A DNA stretch of 15,451 nt, taken from assembly GCA_049646245.1 (NCBI GenBank), contig JBARVL010000021.1, forward strand, positions 1-15,451, given 5' to 3'. The notes beneath the pieces are model-generated. The model did not search any database and was not told where the DNA came from. It was given only the letters and a program-made list of their open reading frames with translations. Every line of letters begins with the position of its first letter. Positions within the stretch are counted from its first letter, which is position 1. The stretch comes from Crinalium sp049646245. GTDB taxonomy: Bacteria > Cyanobacteriota > Cyanobacteriia > Cyanobacteriales > PCC-9333. A program made the translations under genes and the position numbers. Positions 1-7,729 of this stretch are shown one piece after another.

Positions 1-2
1 AT

Positions 3-452
3 CTTTCATTGCAAAATTTACCCATTTCCACAGTGCGACAACTGCGTAAGACGATGCGTGACAGTGTTCGCAGTTACATTCAAGAGCGCGGCAGTGATTG
101 GTTAGAAACTTTAAGCGAATCTTTAGACTGGGAAAATATTGCTAAATTAATTCTCACGCGCCTGCGAACATCTCCTGCTGTTAGTTCCTCGCTGGAGCTA
201 ATAAGTCAGGAACTAGCTTTAGTTCTAGAACGCTATTTAGAGCAAGATTTAGAAAAAATTGTGGCACAAATAATTCCGATTTTAAATATCGATCAGGTAA
301 TTATTGATAGAGTTAAAGCAACTTCACCTGCGGATCTGGAAAACGCTATTCAAGGTATTGTGAAAAGTGAGTTACAAGGTATTGTTAATTTAGGGGGAGT
401 ATTAGGTTTTGTAGTAGGTTTAATTCAGACTATTATTTTATTAGTAAGGTAG
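3..452 (+). CDS. DUF445-type membrane protein, 3' part only
   Basis: The reading frame is open from the left edge to a stop at 450-452, giving about 149 visible residues with no in-frame stop upstream. The gene therefore almost certainly begins outside the window. A TTG at 9 is not a convincing start. The visible part is mostly helical and charged, with no obvious catalytic motif. It ends in a glycine-rich hydrophobic segment (LGGVLGFVVGLIQTIILL) that looks like a membrane anchor right at the C-terminus. A helical body followed by a terminal Gly-rich transmembrane segment of this type is what I recall for the DUF445 (YheB-like) family, whose biochemical role is not established. The family call rests on pattern memory, mainly of this last segment. 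The gene is followed by a 470-base gap, so it is not in an operon with the next gene. Confidence 0.6.
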   Translation, partial: LSLQNLPISTVRQLRKTMRDSVRSYIQERGSDWLETLSESLDWENIAKLILTRLRTSPAVSSSLELISQELALVLERYLEQDLEKIVAQIIPILNIDQVIIDRVKATSPADLENAIQGIVKSELQGIVNLGGVLGFVVGLIQTIILLVR

Positions 453-557
453 AGTTTGCCACAGCTTAATTAACTATATGGACAATATAATAGCCGAGAT
501 TCAAGATATGTTTAGTAATTATGTCATTGATTCTAAGCAATTAACCTCACAATAAAT

Positions 558-586
558 AAAATTAGAATTTCTTTTTATCTAATTTT
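558..586. repeat. AT-rich stem-loop with perfect 9-bp arms
   Basis: AAAATTAGA at 558-566 is the exact inverse of TCTAATTTT at 578-586, with an 11-base pyrimidine-rich loop. It sits about 105 bases after the DUF445 gene and directly before a HIP1 octamer. It could be a weak transcription end for that gene, but no T-run follows beyond the arm itself. Confidence 0.4.
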
Positions 587-587
587 C

Positions 588-595
588 GCGATCGC
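588..595. repeat. HIP1 octamer GCGATCGC
   Basis: This is one of eleven exact copies of the cyanobacterial HIP1 palindrome in the window. The others start at 3646, 3860, 3907, 4436, 6880, 7428, 7817, 8520, 8594 and 15341. They support a cyanobacterial origin. None lies inside the pilBTC block. Confidence 0.9.
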
Positions 596-922
596 GCCAA
601 GAAGCCCTAATAATTAACTAGACTAGATATTTATTACTTAAATTGAAAAACTCCCCCTCACTGCGGACTGCGATGGGGCAGGGTGTGAGGTTATACCTTT
701 AATTAGGTTGACCTACTTAATCCCATATTTAAGATCGGAAATCCGTATTACTAATGGTATTTTAGATAGTGCTAGAAAAATCAGACAAAAATCTGCCAAA
801 TATCATCCCCTCCCTATGGGCGAGAAGGTGTCAAGAGGTAGACTTAAAACAACTTGGCTGATAATAAGGCTGTTTTAGTTAATCTATTACAAAAAATTAA
901 CTAACCTATTAAGGATAAAAAG

Positions 923-2995
923 ATGGTCTGGAGATGGCTGAGTACTGTAGGTATAGCTGTTGTCAAAGCAGCAAACTTTGTTGTCCCCCATAGCAGGTAT
1001 ATAACTGATCTGAATTTAGAGATACCTGAAAACTCCGCTTTGGCAGAGCAAAAACAGGAAATACACCTAGCACAGCTAAAGCTGTCTTACCTACAAAACC
1101 AAGAAAATATAGACTTCCAGGCAGAACAAGCGCAACTTAACGATGAACGGGCAAATGAATTGCAAGCATTTATTCAATTTTCCAAAGTTGTAAGTTTAGA
1201 CAAACAGTTCGATTTTATATCTTGGAAATTAGAACAACAAAAAACTCTTCAGTTAGAAATATTAGAACTAAACCATCAACTGCAACGACAACTCGTTATT
1301 GAGCAACGGCAAATATCTCTTAAAATAGTTGAGGCTCAAAAACAACTAGAAAATTTAGCTATCTGGTTAATTGCATCAGATATTCTGAAGTCAGAATCTG
1401 ACAATAACATTATACCATTGCGAGTTTTCTTAGCTCCTCCAAAATTCCAGTTTGAGCGATTTTCTCATGCTAATGATGATACTAATATTTTTCCTAATAT
1501 AGAGTTAACTTTAGCCGAAGGCTTACGACAATTTTTCAGAAACTATTCTCAAGAAGGCAAAACGGTAGACTTCTTAGCTGGTGCTTGGGTAAGTAAATCT
1601 TTTCATAGTGAAGCTAGTATCAAGGCGCTATTTAGTGTGCTGAAGTCTGAACCCACATTAGTTTTAGAATCAGAAGTTGATGGCGACTATCTCAATTTTA
1701 GAATTGCCTACTGGGGTTTAAATTGGTCAAAATATCGCTATGATCCAATTATCTCTAGACTACCTTATCGAGAAATTTTATATGAATCTGCTAAAAATCG
1801 TGCTAGGAAGTGGAGAGAAATTAGGGCAAAACTAATAGCGGCTGGAGTAAGCGAGTCAGAAGCCGATGAAACTTATGGAAAAGATCACATAAAAAACTGG
1901 GAAACTTTGCAGTTGGAGGAACAACTTCAACAGGCTGGCATCCAGACTAAAGAGTTAGCTGTTAAATATTTTATCAATAAAAAAGATGTTGAAGAACTTG
2001 GTCAATTTTTAATCATTTGCCACTGTTTATTTGCTGGATTAATAGCAGACGAATATTTTCTATTTCAGCACAATTTTTCACCCCTATTGCCAAGTTTACT
2101 ACCTGATTTGACTGAAAATGTGCCGGAGCAAGCAGTAGCACATAATCTGATTGAATCAGTTGTGTGGTATTTTCAAAAAATTTATCAAACCTTAGAAAGT
2201 ACCAGAGCAAGTTTAATGCCAGAATTGGCTTTAGATTTAGCGATGAGTTTTGTGAAATTACCGAATAAATCTTGGGCAATCAATCAAATAATTTACTCTA
2301 TTAAATCTTGGTTTAATCTGCGGGACTTACCTCAACTTGATGGTGTAGGAGTAATGGATCTGCCCCTGCCATCTCTCTTAGACGCATTGCAATCAGTCTT
2401 AATGATTACAGACAAAGAATATGTGGAAAAACTGAACCAATGTTTGGTAGCAGTGGGAAATGATAGACAAATCAATGTGATGGATGCTTGCTATCAGCGA
2501 GGGATAAGTTTGGTTCGCAAGAAAGATTACAAAGCTGCTATTTTCAACTTTAATCAGCTAATTAAGATAAATTATAACTCGGCTGAAGTTTACTATAATC
2601 GTGGAATTGCGTATGCAGAATTAGGGGAATATCATCAAGCAATTGAGGATTACACTAAGGCAATAGAGAGGAATCAACAATCGGCAGATCTCTATAGTTA
2701 TCGAGGTAATGCGTATTATAAATTAGGAAATTATGGGTTGGCTATGGCAGATTACGATCGCGCTATCAATATTTTACAGTTGTCTGTAGGTAATATAACA
2801 GAAAATTTCCTAGATGATGATGAGGACATTTTTGATTTTGATGTTGACCCCGATGAACAGATGTTTGCTAGTGGCATTAGTAACAATAGTATCAATCCAC
2901 TACCCTATTTTATAGAGGACGATCGCCAAGTTTATTCCCTATCTCTGGGATCGGAGGAGCCAAATATTAACCTTAATATTTGGCGGTTATTTTAA
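923..2995 (+). CDS. Uncharacterised protein with coiled-coil N-terminus and three TPR repeats
   Basis: The protein has 690 residues. The ATG at 923 has a good ribosome binding site, AAGGA at 911-915, seven bases upstream. Residues 1-22 are mildly hydrophobic and could touch a membrane, but this is not a clear signal peptide. Residues 40-147 are rich in Gln, Leu and Glu and look like a coiled coil. Residues 160-510 form a large middle region without a motif I can name. It includes a stretch around 214-265 (FLAGAW, FHSEASIKALF, then a Tyr/Trp-rich strand) that I remember in other cyanobacterial proteins of unknown function. Three TPR repeats follow at about 520-553, 554-587 and 588-621, with the usual Tyr-x-x-Arg-Gly and Ala-Ile-x-x-Tyr positions, so the C-terminal part probably binds other proteins. 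An acidic patch lies at 631-645. The gene stands alone and converges on rsgA with only 26 bases between the stops. Function unknown. Confidence 0.85.
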   Translation: MVWRWLSTVGIAVVKAANFVVPHSRYITDLNLEIPENSALAEQKQEIHLAQLKLSYLQNQENIDFQAEQAQLNDERANELQAFIQFSKVVSLDKQFDFISWKLEQQKTLQLEILELNHQLQRQLVIEQRQISLKIVEAQKQLENLAIWLIASDILKSESDNNIIPLRVFLAPPKFQFERFSHANDDTNIFPNIELTLAEGLRQFFRNYSQEGKTVDFLAGAWVSKSFHSEASIKALFSVLKSEPTLVLESEVDGDYLNFRIAYWGLNWSKYRYDPIISRLPYREILYESAKNRARKWREIRAKLIAAGVSESEADETYGKDHIKNWETLQLEEQLQQAGIQTKELAVKYFINKKDVEELGQFLIICHCLFAGLIADEYFLFQHNFSPLLPSLLPDLTENVPEQAVAHNLIESVVWYFQKIYQTLESTRASLMPELALDLAMSFVKLPNKSWAINQIIYSIKSWFNLRDLPQLDGVGVMDLPLPSLLDALQSVLMITDKEYVEKLNQCLVAVGNDRQINVMDACYQRGISLVRKKDYKAAIFNFNQLIKINYNSAEVYYNRGIAYAELGEYHQAIEDYTKAIERNQQSADLYSYRGNAYYKLGNYGLAMADYDRAINILQLSVGNITENFLDDDEDIFDFDVDPDEQMFASGISNNSINPLPYFIEDDRQVYSLSLGSEEPNINLNIWRLF
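2960..2983. terminator. Perfect 11-bp inverted repeat inside the 3' end of the TPR gene
   Basis: Bases 2960-2970 (CCAAATATTAA) are the exact inverse of 2973-2983, separated by CC. On the plus strand the stem is followed by a T-rich stretch (2987-2993) that overlaps the stop codon. With rsgA ending at 3022 on the other strand, this could end transcription from either side. The stem is AT-rich, so a strong terminator is not assured. The last codons of the protein are part of the hairpin. Confidence 0.5.
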
Positions 2996-3021
2996 TGAGA
3001 AGCGGTTGGGCTAATTTCTAA

Positions 3022-4122
3022 TTATAAATCTGTTTCCTGATATAACTGTTGTAACTTTTGCTGCTGGGTGCGACGGGAAACGCGCCGATATTTCTTAGTT
3101 TCCAACTTCGGTTCAAGCTGGCTTTTACCGCATTTTTTCATCTTTAAGGTAGATTCGGGATTACCTTGTTGATGCAAATGATCTTGAGTAACGATCGCTT
3201 CTTCTAAAAAATCTAAATAATGCTCGTATCTCTCCCAATCTCCTCGTACCGCACAATTAGGCTCATCTCGATGCCAACAATCGTTAAACTGACACCTCTG
3301 TGTTGCTAAACGCTGCTGTGCTTCAGGGAAATAATCAGCTAATTCTTCTGGAGTACAATCAATATCCGGTTGATTAAAACCAGGGGTATCTGCTAGTAAA
3401 CCACCGCCTGGTAATTCAAATAATTCTACGTGCCGCGTTGTATGTCGCCCTCGGCTGAGTTTTCCAGAAACTTCCCCAACTCTGGCATTAATATCAGGAA
3501 TTAAATAATTAATTAAGCTTGATTTACCTACTCCAGAAGGACCAGCAAACACAGTAATTTTATTTGCAAGCTGGTTGTAAAGTTGCTCTAAACCTGTGTG
3601 AGTGTACGCACTAATTAATAAAGATTGATAACCCCATTCGTGTAAGCGATCGCGCCATTGTTGTTGCTCTAATTCTGTCACCAAATCACTTTTGTTCAGG
3701 CACAAACAAACGTCTATACCAGTCAATTCCGCCTTCACCAAAAATCTACTTAGCTGATAAGGTTCTATTGGTGGATCAGCTAAAGCAAAAACCAGTAAAA
3801 TCTGGTTAGCATTAGCTATTGGGGGACGATCAAGCTGAGTTTGACGGGGCAGTACTTGAGCGATCGCACCTCTACCGCCAGCCCAATCCGGTTCCTCAAT
3901 CTCCACGCGATCGCCAACTATTACCTGCTGACCAATTTTTTTGAGCCGCGCCCTGCGAGTACACAACAGAAAATATCCCTCATCAGAATTTTCCTGAAGT
4001 TGATTAGCTTCATCTGTTTCTGATAGCATTTGGTTAACATCTAAGCGAACTTTATAATAATTTGCTTGGACTGCTACCACAGTTCCTAACAGTTGACTTG
4101 CTATCTCTTTTGTCACACTCAT
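3022..4122 (-). CDS. rsgA: Small ribosomal subunit biogenesis GTPase RsgA
   Basis: RsgA is a circularly permuted GTPase that binds the maturing 30S subunit and uses GTP hydrolysis to help late assembly. The protein has 366 residues from the ATG at 4122. An OB-fold region covers about 10-95. The GTPase motifs come in permuted order: G4 NKSD at 143-146, a G5-like SAYTHTG at 171-177, P-loop GPSGVGKSS at 194-202, RGRHTT near 225-229, and G3 DTPGF at 245-249. A zinc knuckle uses Cys277, Cys282, His284 and Cys290. The tail (about 327-356) is strongly basic, consistent with rRNA contact. An ATG at 4170 would add 16 residues inside the preceding gene. I prefer 4122 because its ATG overlaps the stop of the TusA-like gene as ATGA, the typical layout for coupled translation, and because the residues after it match the family start. 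It is the last gene of the grpE cluster and converges on the TPR gene. Confidence 0.95.
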   Translation of the reverse strand: MSVTKEIASQLLGTVVAVQANYYKVRLDVNQMLSETDEANQLQENSDEGYFLLCTRRARLKKIGQQVIVGDRVEIEEPDWAGGRGAIAQVLPRQTQLDRPPIANANQILLVFALADPPIEPYQLSRFLVKAELTGIDVCLCLNKSDLVTELEQQQWRDRLHEWGYQSLLISAYTHTGLEQLYNQLANKITVFAGPSGVGKSSLINYLIPDINARVGEVSGKLSRGRHTTRHVELFELPGGGLLADTPGFNQPDIDCTPEELADYFPEAQQRLATQRCQFNDCWHRDEPNCAVRGDWERYEHYLDFLEEAIVTQDHLHQQGNPESTLKMKKCGKSQLEPKLETKKYRRVSRRTQQQKLQQLYQETDL

Positions 4123-4388
4123 GCTAAAGAAACTGGTCGGCGAACCTTCATTGCAAAATATCCAGCACAATCTGCGATCTCTTCAATTTTATAACCTTCC
4201 ATCAGCAAGCTATCAGGAACCTGCTCAATTGGTTCACCTGGATCTAACCATACTTCTAATAAAGAGCCAGGTGCCATTTGCTCTAGGCGGAGTTTTGTGC
4301 GGACAAAATTTATGGGGCAAGGAGTACCCCGAAGATCAAGTTTTGCCTCCGGTATGCCAGAAGTATTTGAAGCGGCGGTGTTAGTCAT
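4119..4388 (-). CDS. TusA-like sulfurtransferase (SirA/YeeD family)
   Basis: This is a small protein of 89 residues, the usual size for the family. TusA-type proteins carry sulfur as a persulfide on a conserved cysteine and pass it to partners, for example in tRNA thiolation or cofactor synthesis. The family start is visible as LDLRGTPCP, with the sulfur-carrying cysteine at Cys24. The classical motif is Cys-Pro-x-Pro. Here it reads CPIN, so the second proline is an asparagine, which I recall in cyanobacterial members. The rest (VWLDPGEP, then a short strand-helix-strand) fits the compact TusA fold. Its ATG overlaps the dnaJ stop by four bases (ATGA at 4388-4385), and its own stop overlaps the rsgA start in the same way. 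No ribosome binding site of its own is evident. The sulfur acceptor is unknown, and its place between a chaperone and a ribosome factor does not reveal it. Confidence 0.88.
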   Translation of the reverse strand: MTNTAASNTSGIPEAKLDLRGTPCPINFVRTKLRLEQMAPGSLLEVWLDPGEPIEQVPDSLLMEGYKIEEIADCAGYFAMKVRRPVSLA

Positions 4389-5512
4389 CCGCGAAACAAT
4401 CCTCCTAAGAATCCTTCTAACCCACCTTTACCAGTGCGATCGCCCTTAATTTTAGCTAACTTTTCCAGTAGTTCCCGCTCTTCTGGCGTAACTTTAGTAG
4501 GAATGTCAATTAAAACTGTAATCAAAAAATCTCCTCGGCTCACCGGATTTCCTAATTTCGGTACACCGTGATTTTCCATCGTCAGCACTGTATTTGGCTG
4601 TGTTCCTGCTGGAATCATCAATTCCTTGGGGCCATCCACCGTATTTATTTCTAAGCGACAGCCTAAAATTGCTTGCAAATAACTGATTTTAATTTCTGAG
4701 GTGATATTAATTCCATCCCGATGGAACTCCAGATCCTCCTCAATAAACAAATAAACGTATAAATCTCCAGGTGGGCCGCCACGCAGACCAGCATCTCCTT
4801 CCTTAGAAACCCGCAACCTAGTACCGTTATCCACTCCTGCTGGAATCGTAATTTTCAGTTTCTTAGTTTCTTGTTTCCGACCCAAGCCATTACAAGTTTC
4901 GCACTTCTCTTCAACCACCTGTCCGTCACCATTACAGGTAGGACAAACAGAAACTTGGGTGAAACTCCCAAAAGGTGTTCTAGTAGCGCGACGTACTTGA
5001 CCACTACCGCTACAAGTCGAACAGGTGCGAGCTTTTGTGCCTGGTTTAGCGCCTGTACCACTACAGGTAGCACAGTTTTCTAGATGGGGAATGCGAATTT
5101 CCTTTTCACCACCAAAAATACCTTCGCGGAACTCTAGCTTCAAATCGAGTCTTAAGTCATCGCCTCGACTTGGGCCATTACGTCTGCGATTCGTCTGACC
5201 CACATTACCTGTAAAGCCTGTGAAAAAGCTTTCAAAGATATCGGCAAATCCACCCATATCTCCCATATCTGAGAAGCCGGAAGCAGCACCGGAGGATACA
5301 CCTGCTTCGCCAAAGCGGTCATATCGGGAACGCATTTCTGGCTCTGAAAGCACTTCATAAGCCCGATTTATTTCTTTAAATTTCTCATCTGCCCCTGGTT
5401 CAGAGTTGACATCTGGGTGATATTTGCGGGCAAGGCGGCGGTAAGCACGCTTGATTTCTTCTTTGTCGGCATCACGAGAGATCCCAAGAATTTCGTAGTA
5501 GTCGCGGGGCAT
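4385..5512 (-). CDS. dnaJ: Chaperone protein DnaJ (type I Hsp40)
   Basis: DnaJ delivers unfolded proteins to DnaK and stimulates its ATPase. The protein has 375 residues, normal for a type I member. The J-domain occupies about 1-70, with the essential His32-Pro33-Asp34. A Gly/Phe-rich linker covers about 71-110. Four CxxCxGxG zinc repeats start at Cys147, Cys164, Cys190 and Cys204. The C-terminal substrate-binding domains follow, ending in a Gly-rich tail. All key residues are present. It lies 91 bases downstream of dnaK on the same strand, with a stem-loop between them, and overlaps the TusA-like gene by four bases. No strong ribosome binding site is seen before the ATG at 5512. The start is supported by the family beginning (DYYEILG). 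Confidence 0.97.
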   Translation of the reverse strand: MPRDYYEILGISRDADKEEIKRAYRRLARKYHPDVNSEPGADEKFKEINRAYEVLSEPEMRSRYDRFGEAGVSSGAASGFSDMGDMGGFADIFESFFTGFTGNVGQTNRRRNGPSRGDDLRLDLKLEFREGIFGGEKEIRIPHLENCATCSGTGAKPGTKARTCSTCSGSGQVRRATRTPFGSFTQVSVCPTCNGDGQVVEEKCETCNGLGRKQETKKLKITIPAGVDNGTRLRVSKEGDAGLRGGPPGDLYVYLFIEEDLEFHRDGINITSEIKISYLQAILGCRLEINTVDGPKELMIPAGTQPNTVLTMENHGVPKLGNPVSRGDFLITVLIDIPTKVTPEERELLEKLAKIKGDRTGKGGLEGFLGGLFRG

Positions 5513-5564
5513 ATTAGGGCGTTAGTTGTTAGGGTTAAAGGAAATGTGAATATTTGAGGAACAA

Positions 5565-5599
5565 GTGTTAAGTTTTTAGTTTAATGGCAAACTAAACAC
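5565..5599 (-). repeat. Stem-loop between dnaK and dnaJ
   Basis: TTTAGTTT at 5575-5582 pairs perfectly with AAACTAAA at 5589-5596 around a six-base loop. GTGT (5565-5568) and ACAC (5596-5599) allow an alternative extension. It lies five bases after the dnaK stop in the direction of transcription. No T-run follows on the minus strand, so an mRNA processing or stability element is more likely than a true terminator. Confidence 0.45.
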
Positions 5600-5603
5600 G
5601 CTA

Positions 5604-7571
5604 TTAGTCTACTGTCTCATAGTCAGCAGTTACAGTTTCATCTTCATCAACATCATTTATATCTAATGTTGCATCTTTCTCTGGTGTTGATTCGTAAGCC
5701 TGGTTGAAGCTACTGAGATCGGGCTTTTTAGGTACATTAAAATCTGTTGTTGGGCTTTGGTTAGCTTGCTGATACACAGATGTCCCCATCGCCAATACGG
5801 TCTGTTGGAATAGCTCTAAGTTTTCTTTAATATCCTCAACTCGCGCTTTTTGGTTGTTGAGTGCTAAACGCAGTTGTTTAGCTTTTTGATCGGCCTGTGA
5901 TTTAATATCTTCACCAATCAAATGCCCACTTTCTTTTAAAGTGGTTTCATAGCTATAGAACAATCCATCTGCTTGATTTTTAAGTTCAATCAATTGTACG
6001 CGACGTTTGTCTTCTTCAGCATACACTTCTGCATCTTTTCTCATCTTTTCAACTTCCGCCGCACTCAAGCCACCAGTATTGGTGATGCAAATACTTTGTT
6101 CTCTACCAGTACCTTTGTCTTGAGCAGAGACTTTGAGAATCCCGTTAGCGTCGATTTCAAAGGATACTTCAATTTGGGGAATACCGCGCGGTGCAGGTGG
6201 TAGACCAGTTAATAAAAATTTTCCTAAGCTTTTATTGTCCTTTACCATTGCCCGCTCACCCTGCAACACATGAACTTCTACTGATGTTTGTCCATCCGTA
6301 GCAGTGGAAAATATTTGGGATTTACTGGTAGGAATGGTGGTGTTACGATCGATTACTTTGGTAAAAACTTCGCCTAATGTTTCAATTCCCAAAGATAAAG
6401 GAGTTACATCTAATAGTAGTACATCTTTAACTTCGCCGCCTAATACGCCACCTTGAATGGCTGCTCCTAAAGCTACTGCTTCATCGGGATTCACTGAACG
6501 GTCTGGTTCCCTGCCCCCAAAAAATGTTTTTATGGCTTTTTGGACAGCCGGAATCCGCGTTGAACCACCTACTAAAATAATCCGATCTATTTTATGGGGT
6601 TGGATATCAGCATCTTTCAGGGCTTGAGTAACTGGTTCTATAGTTACTTCTACAAGATGATTGGTTAGTTCTTCAAACTTGGAGCGTGATAATTCCATCT
6701 CCAGATGTTTGGGACCTTTGTCATCGGCTGTAATAAACGGCAGGTTGATTGAAGTTGTCACCATGTTGGATAATTCAATTTTTGCCTTTTCTGCCGCTTC
6801 ACGTAACCGTTGGAGAGCCATTTTATCTGCTGCTAGGTCAATACCCTCCGCAGCCAGGAAAGCATCAATCATCCAAACTGCGATCGCATTATCAAAGTCA
6901 TCCCCGCCCAAGTGGTTGTTACCGGATGTGGCTTTGACTTCAAAGATACCATCCCCTAATTGCAGTACAGATACGTCAAAGGTGCCGCCTCCTAAGTCAA
7001 AGACTAATATGCACTGGTCTTCATCTTGCTTCTCAAGACCATAGGCAAGGGCGGCGGCTGTAGGTTCGTTGACGATTCGTAATACTTCTAGACCTGCGAT
7101 CGTTCCCGCATCTTTTGTTGCCTGCCTTTGGGCATCTGTAAAGTATGCTGGTACAGTGATTACCGCCTGGGTTACGGTTTCACCTAAGAAGTGTTCTGCA
7201 TCCTGCTTCAATTTTTGCAGGATCATTGCTGAGATTTCTTGAGGGGTATATCTTTGCTTTCTAATCTCAACATCGACAGTATCATCCCGTCCTTTTATGC
7301 ACGTATATGGCACTCGCGCCCGTTCGCTTTCCGTATCATCCCACCTCCGCCCAATAAAGCGCTTAATGCTATAAACTGTGTTTTCGGCATTAGTCACCGA
7401 CTGTCGCTTGGCTAGCTGACCCACCAAGCGATCGCCTGCTTTGCCAAATCCCACAATGCTGGGAGTGGTGCGCCCACCTTCTGAGCTAGAAATAACCATC
7501 GGTTGACCTGCTTCTAACACAGCAACACAACTATTAGTCGTACCCAGATCGATTCCAATGACTTTTCCCAT
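5604..7571 (-). CDS. dnaK: Chaperone protein DnaK (Hsp70)
   Basis: DnaK is the ATP-driven Hsp70 that binds exposed hydrophobic peptides, working with DnaJ and the nucleotide exchange factor GrpE in the cytosol. The protein has 655 residues. The nucleotide-binding domain shows the phosphate-1 motif GIDLGTTNS at 5-13, the phosphate-2 motif DLGGGTFD at 192-199, and the adenosine motif VGGSTRIP at 334-341. The interdomain linker is in VLLLDVTPLSLG at about 384-395, followed by the substrate-binding domain, a helical lid, and an acidic tail ending ADYETVD. Everything expected for an active Hsp70 is there. Cyanobacteria usually carry several dnaK copies. This is the one linked to grpE, and I do not assign it a paralogue number. 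It lies 158 bases after grpE and 91 before dnaJ, probably in one operon. No CIRCE operator is visible. Confidence 0.98.
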   Translation of the reverse strand: MGKVIGIDLGTTNSCVAVLEAGQPMVISSSEGGRTTPSIVGFGKAGDRLVGQLAKRQSVTNAENTVYSIKRFIGRRWDDTESERARVPYTCIKGRDDTVDVEIRKQRYTPQEISAMILQKLKQDAEHFLGETVTQAVITVPAYFTDAQRQATKDAGTIAGLEVLRIVNEPTAAALAYGLEKQDEDQCILVFDLGGGTFDVSVLQLGDGIFEVKATSGNNHLGGDDFDNAIAVWMIDAFLAAEGIDLAADKMALQRLREAAEKAKIELSNMVTTSINLPFITADDKGPKHLEMELSRSKFEELTNHLVEVTIEPVTQALKDADIQPHKIDRIILVGGSTRIPAVQKAIKTFFGGREPDRSVNPDEAVALGAAIQGGVLGGEVKDVLLLDVTPLSLGIETLGEVFTKVIDRNTTIPTSKSQIFSTATDGQTSVEVHVLQGERAMVKDNKSLGKFLLTGLPPAPRGIPQIEVSFEIDANGILKVSAQDKGTGREQSICITNTGGLSAAEVEKMRKDAEVYAEEDKRRVQLIELKNQADGLFYSYETTLKESGHLIGEDIKSQADQKAKQLRLALNNQKARVEDIKENLELFQQTVLAMGTSVYQQANQSPTTDFNVPKKPDLSSFNQAYESTPEKDATLDINDVDEDETVTADYETVD

Positions 7572-7729
7572 AGGGTTTCGGCAGTAATGGTGTGGAAAGT
7601 TAAATGGGTGAGGCGCGTTCCTTCAGTTGCCTACCAGTGAGGAGTTATTTTTTAGTAATGAGCCTGGTTTTCTTATTTTAGACATTGACATCAACACCCA
7701 GGAAACCAAAAATCATAACTCATAGATGA

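Larger units (their letters stand above)
453..922. other. Intergenic region without a gene
   Basis: No reading frame worth calling lies in these 470 bases. They hold an AT-rich 9-bp perfect stem (558-566 with 578-586), a HIP1 octamer at 588-595, and a GC-rich patch at 651-690. In that patch CCTCAC (656-661) is mirrored by GTGAGG (685-690), resembling decayed dispersed cyanobacterial intergenic repeats. The promoter of the gene at 923 should lie here, but I find no clear -35/-10 pair. AAGGA at 911-915 is that gene's ribosome binding site. Confidence 0.6.

Noticed and set aside
2013..2279. Open frame of 88 codons on the minus strand inside the TPR gene
   Set aside because: It lies wholly antisense to a well-supported gene, with no ribosome binding site and no recognisable motif.
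4123..4170. Longer RsgA start at 4170
   Set aside because: It would extend 48 bases into the TusA-like gene and adds a Cys/Ser/Phe-rich stretch foreign to the family. The ATGA overlap at 4122 is the better start.
6661..7044. Open frame of 127 codons on the plus strand inside dnaK
   Set aside because: It is antisense to a highly conserved part of dnaK, and its Ser/Pro-rich translation is what the reverse of Hsp70 codons gives.
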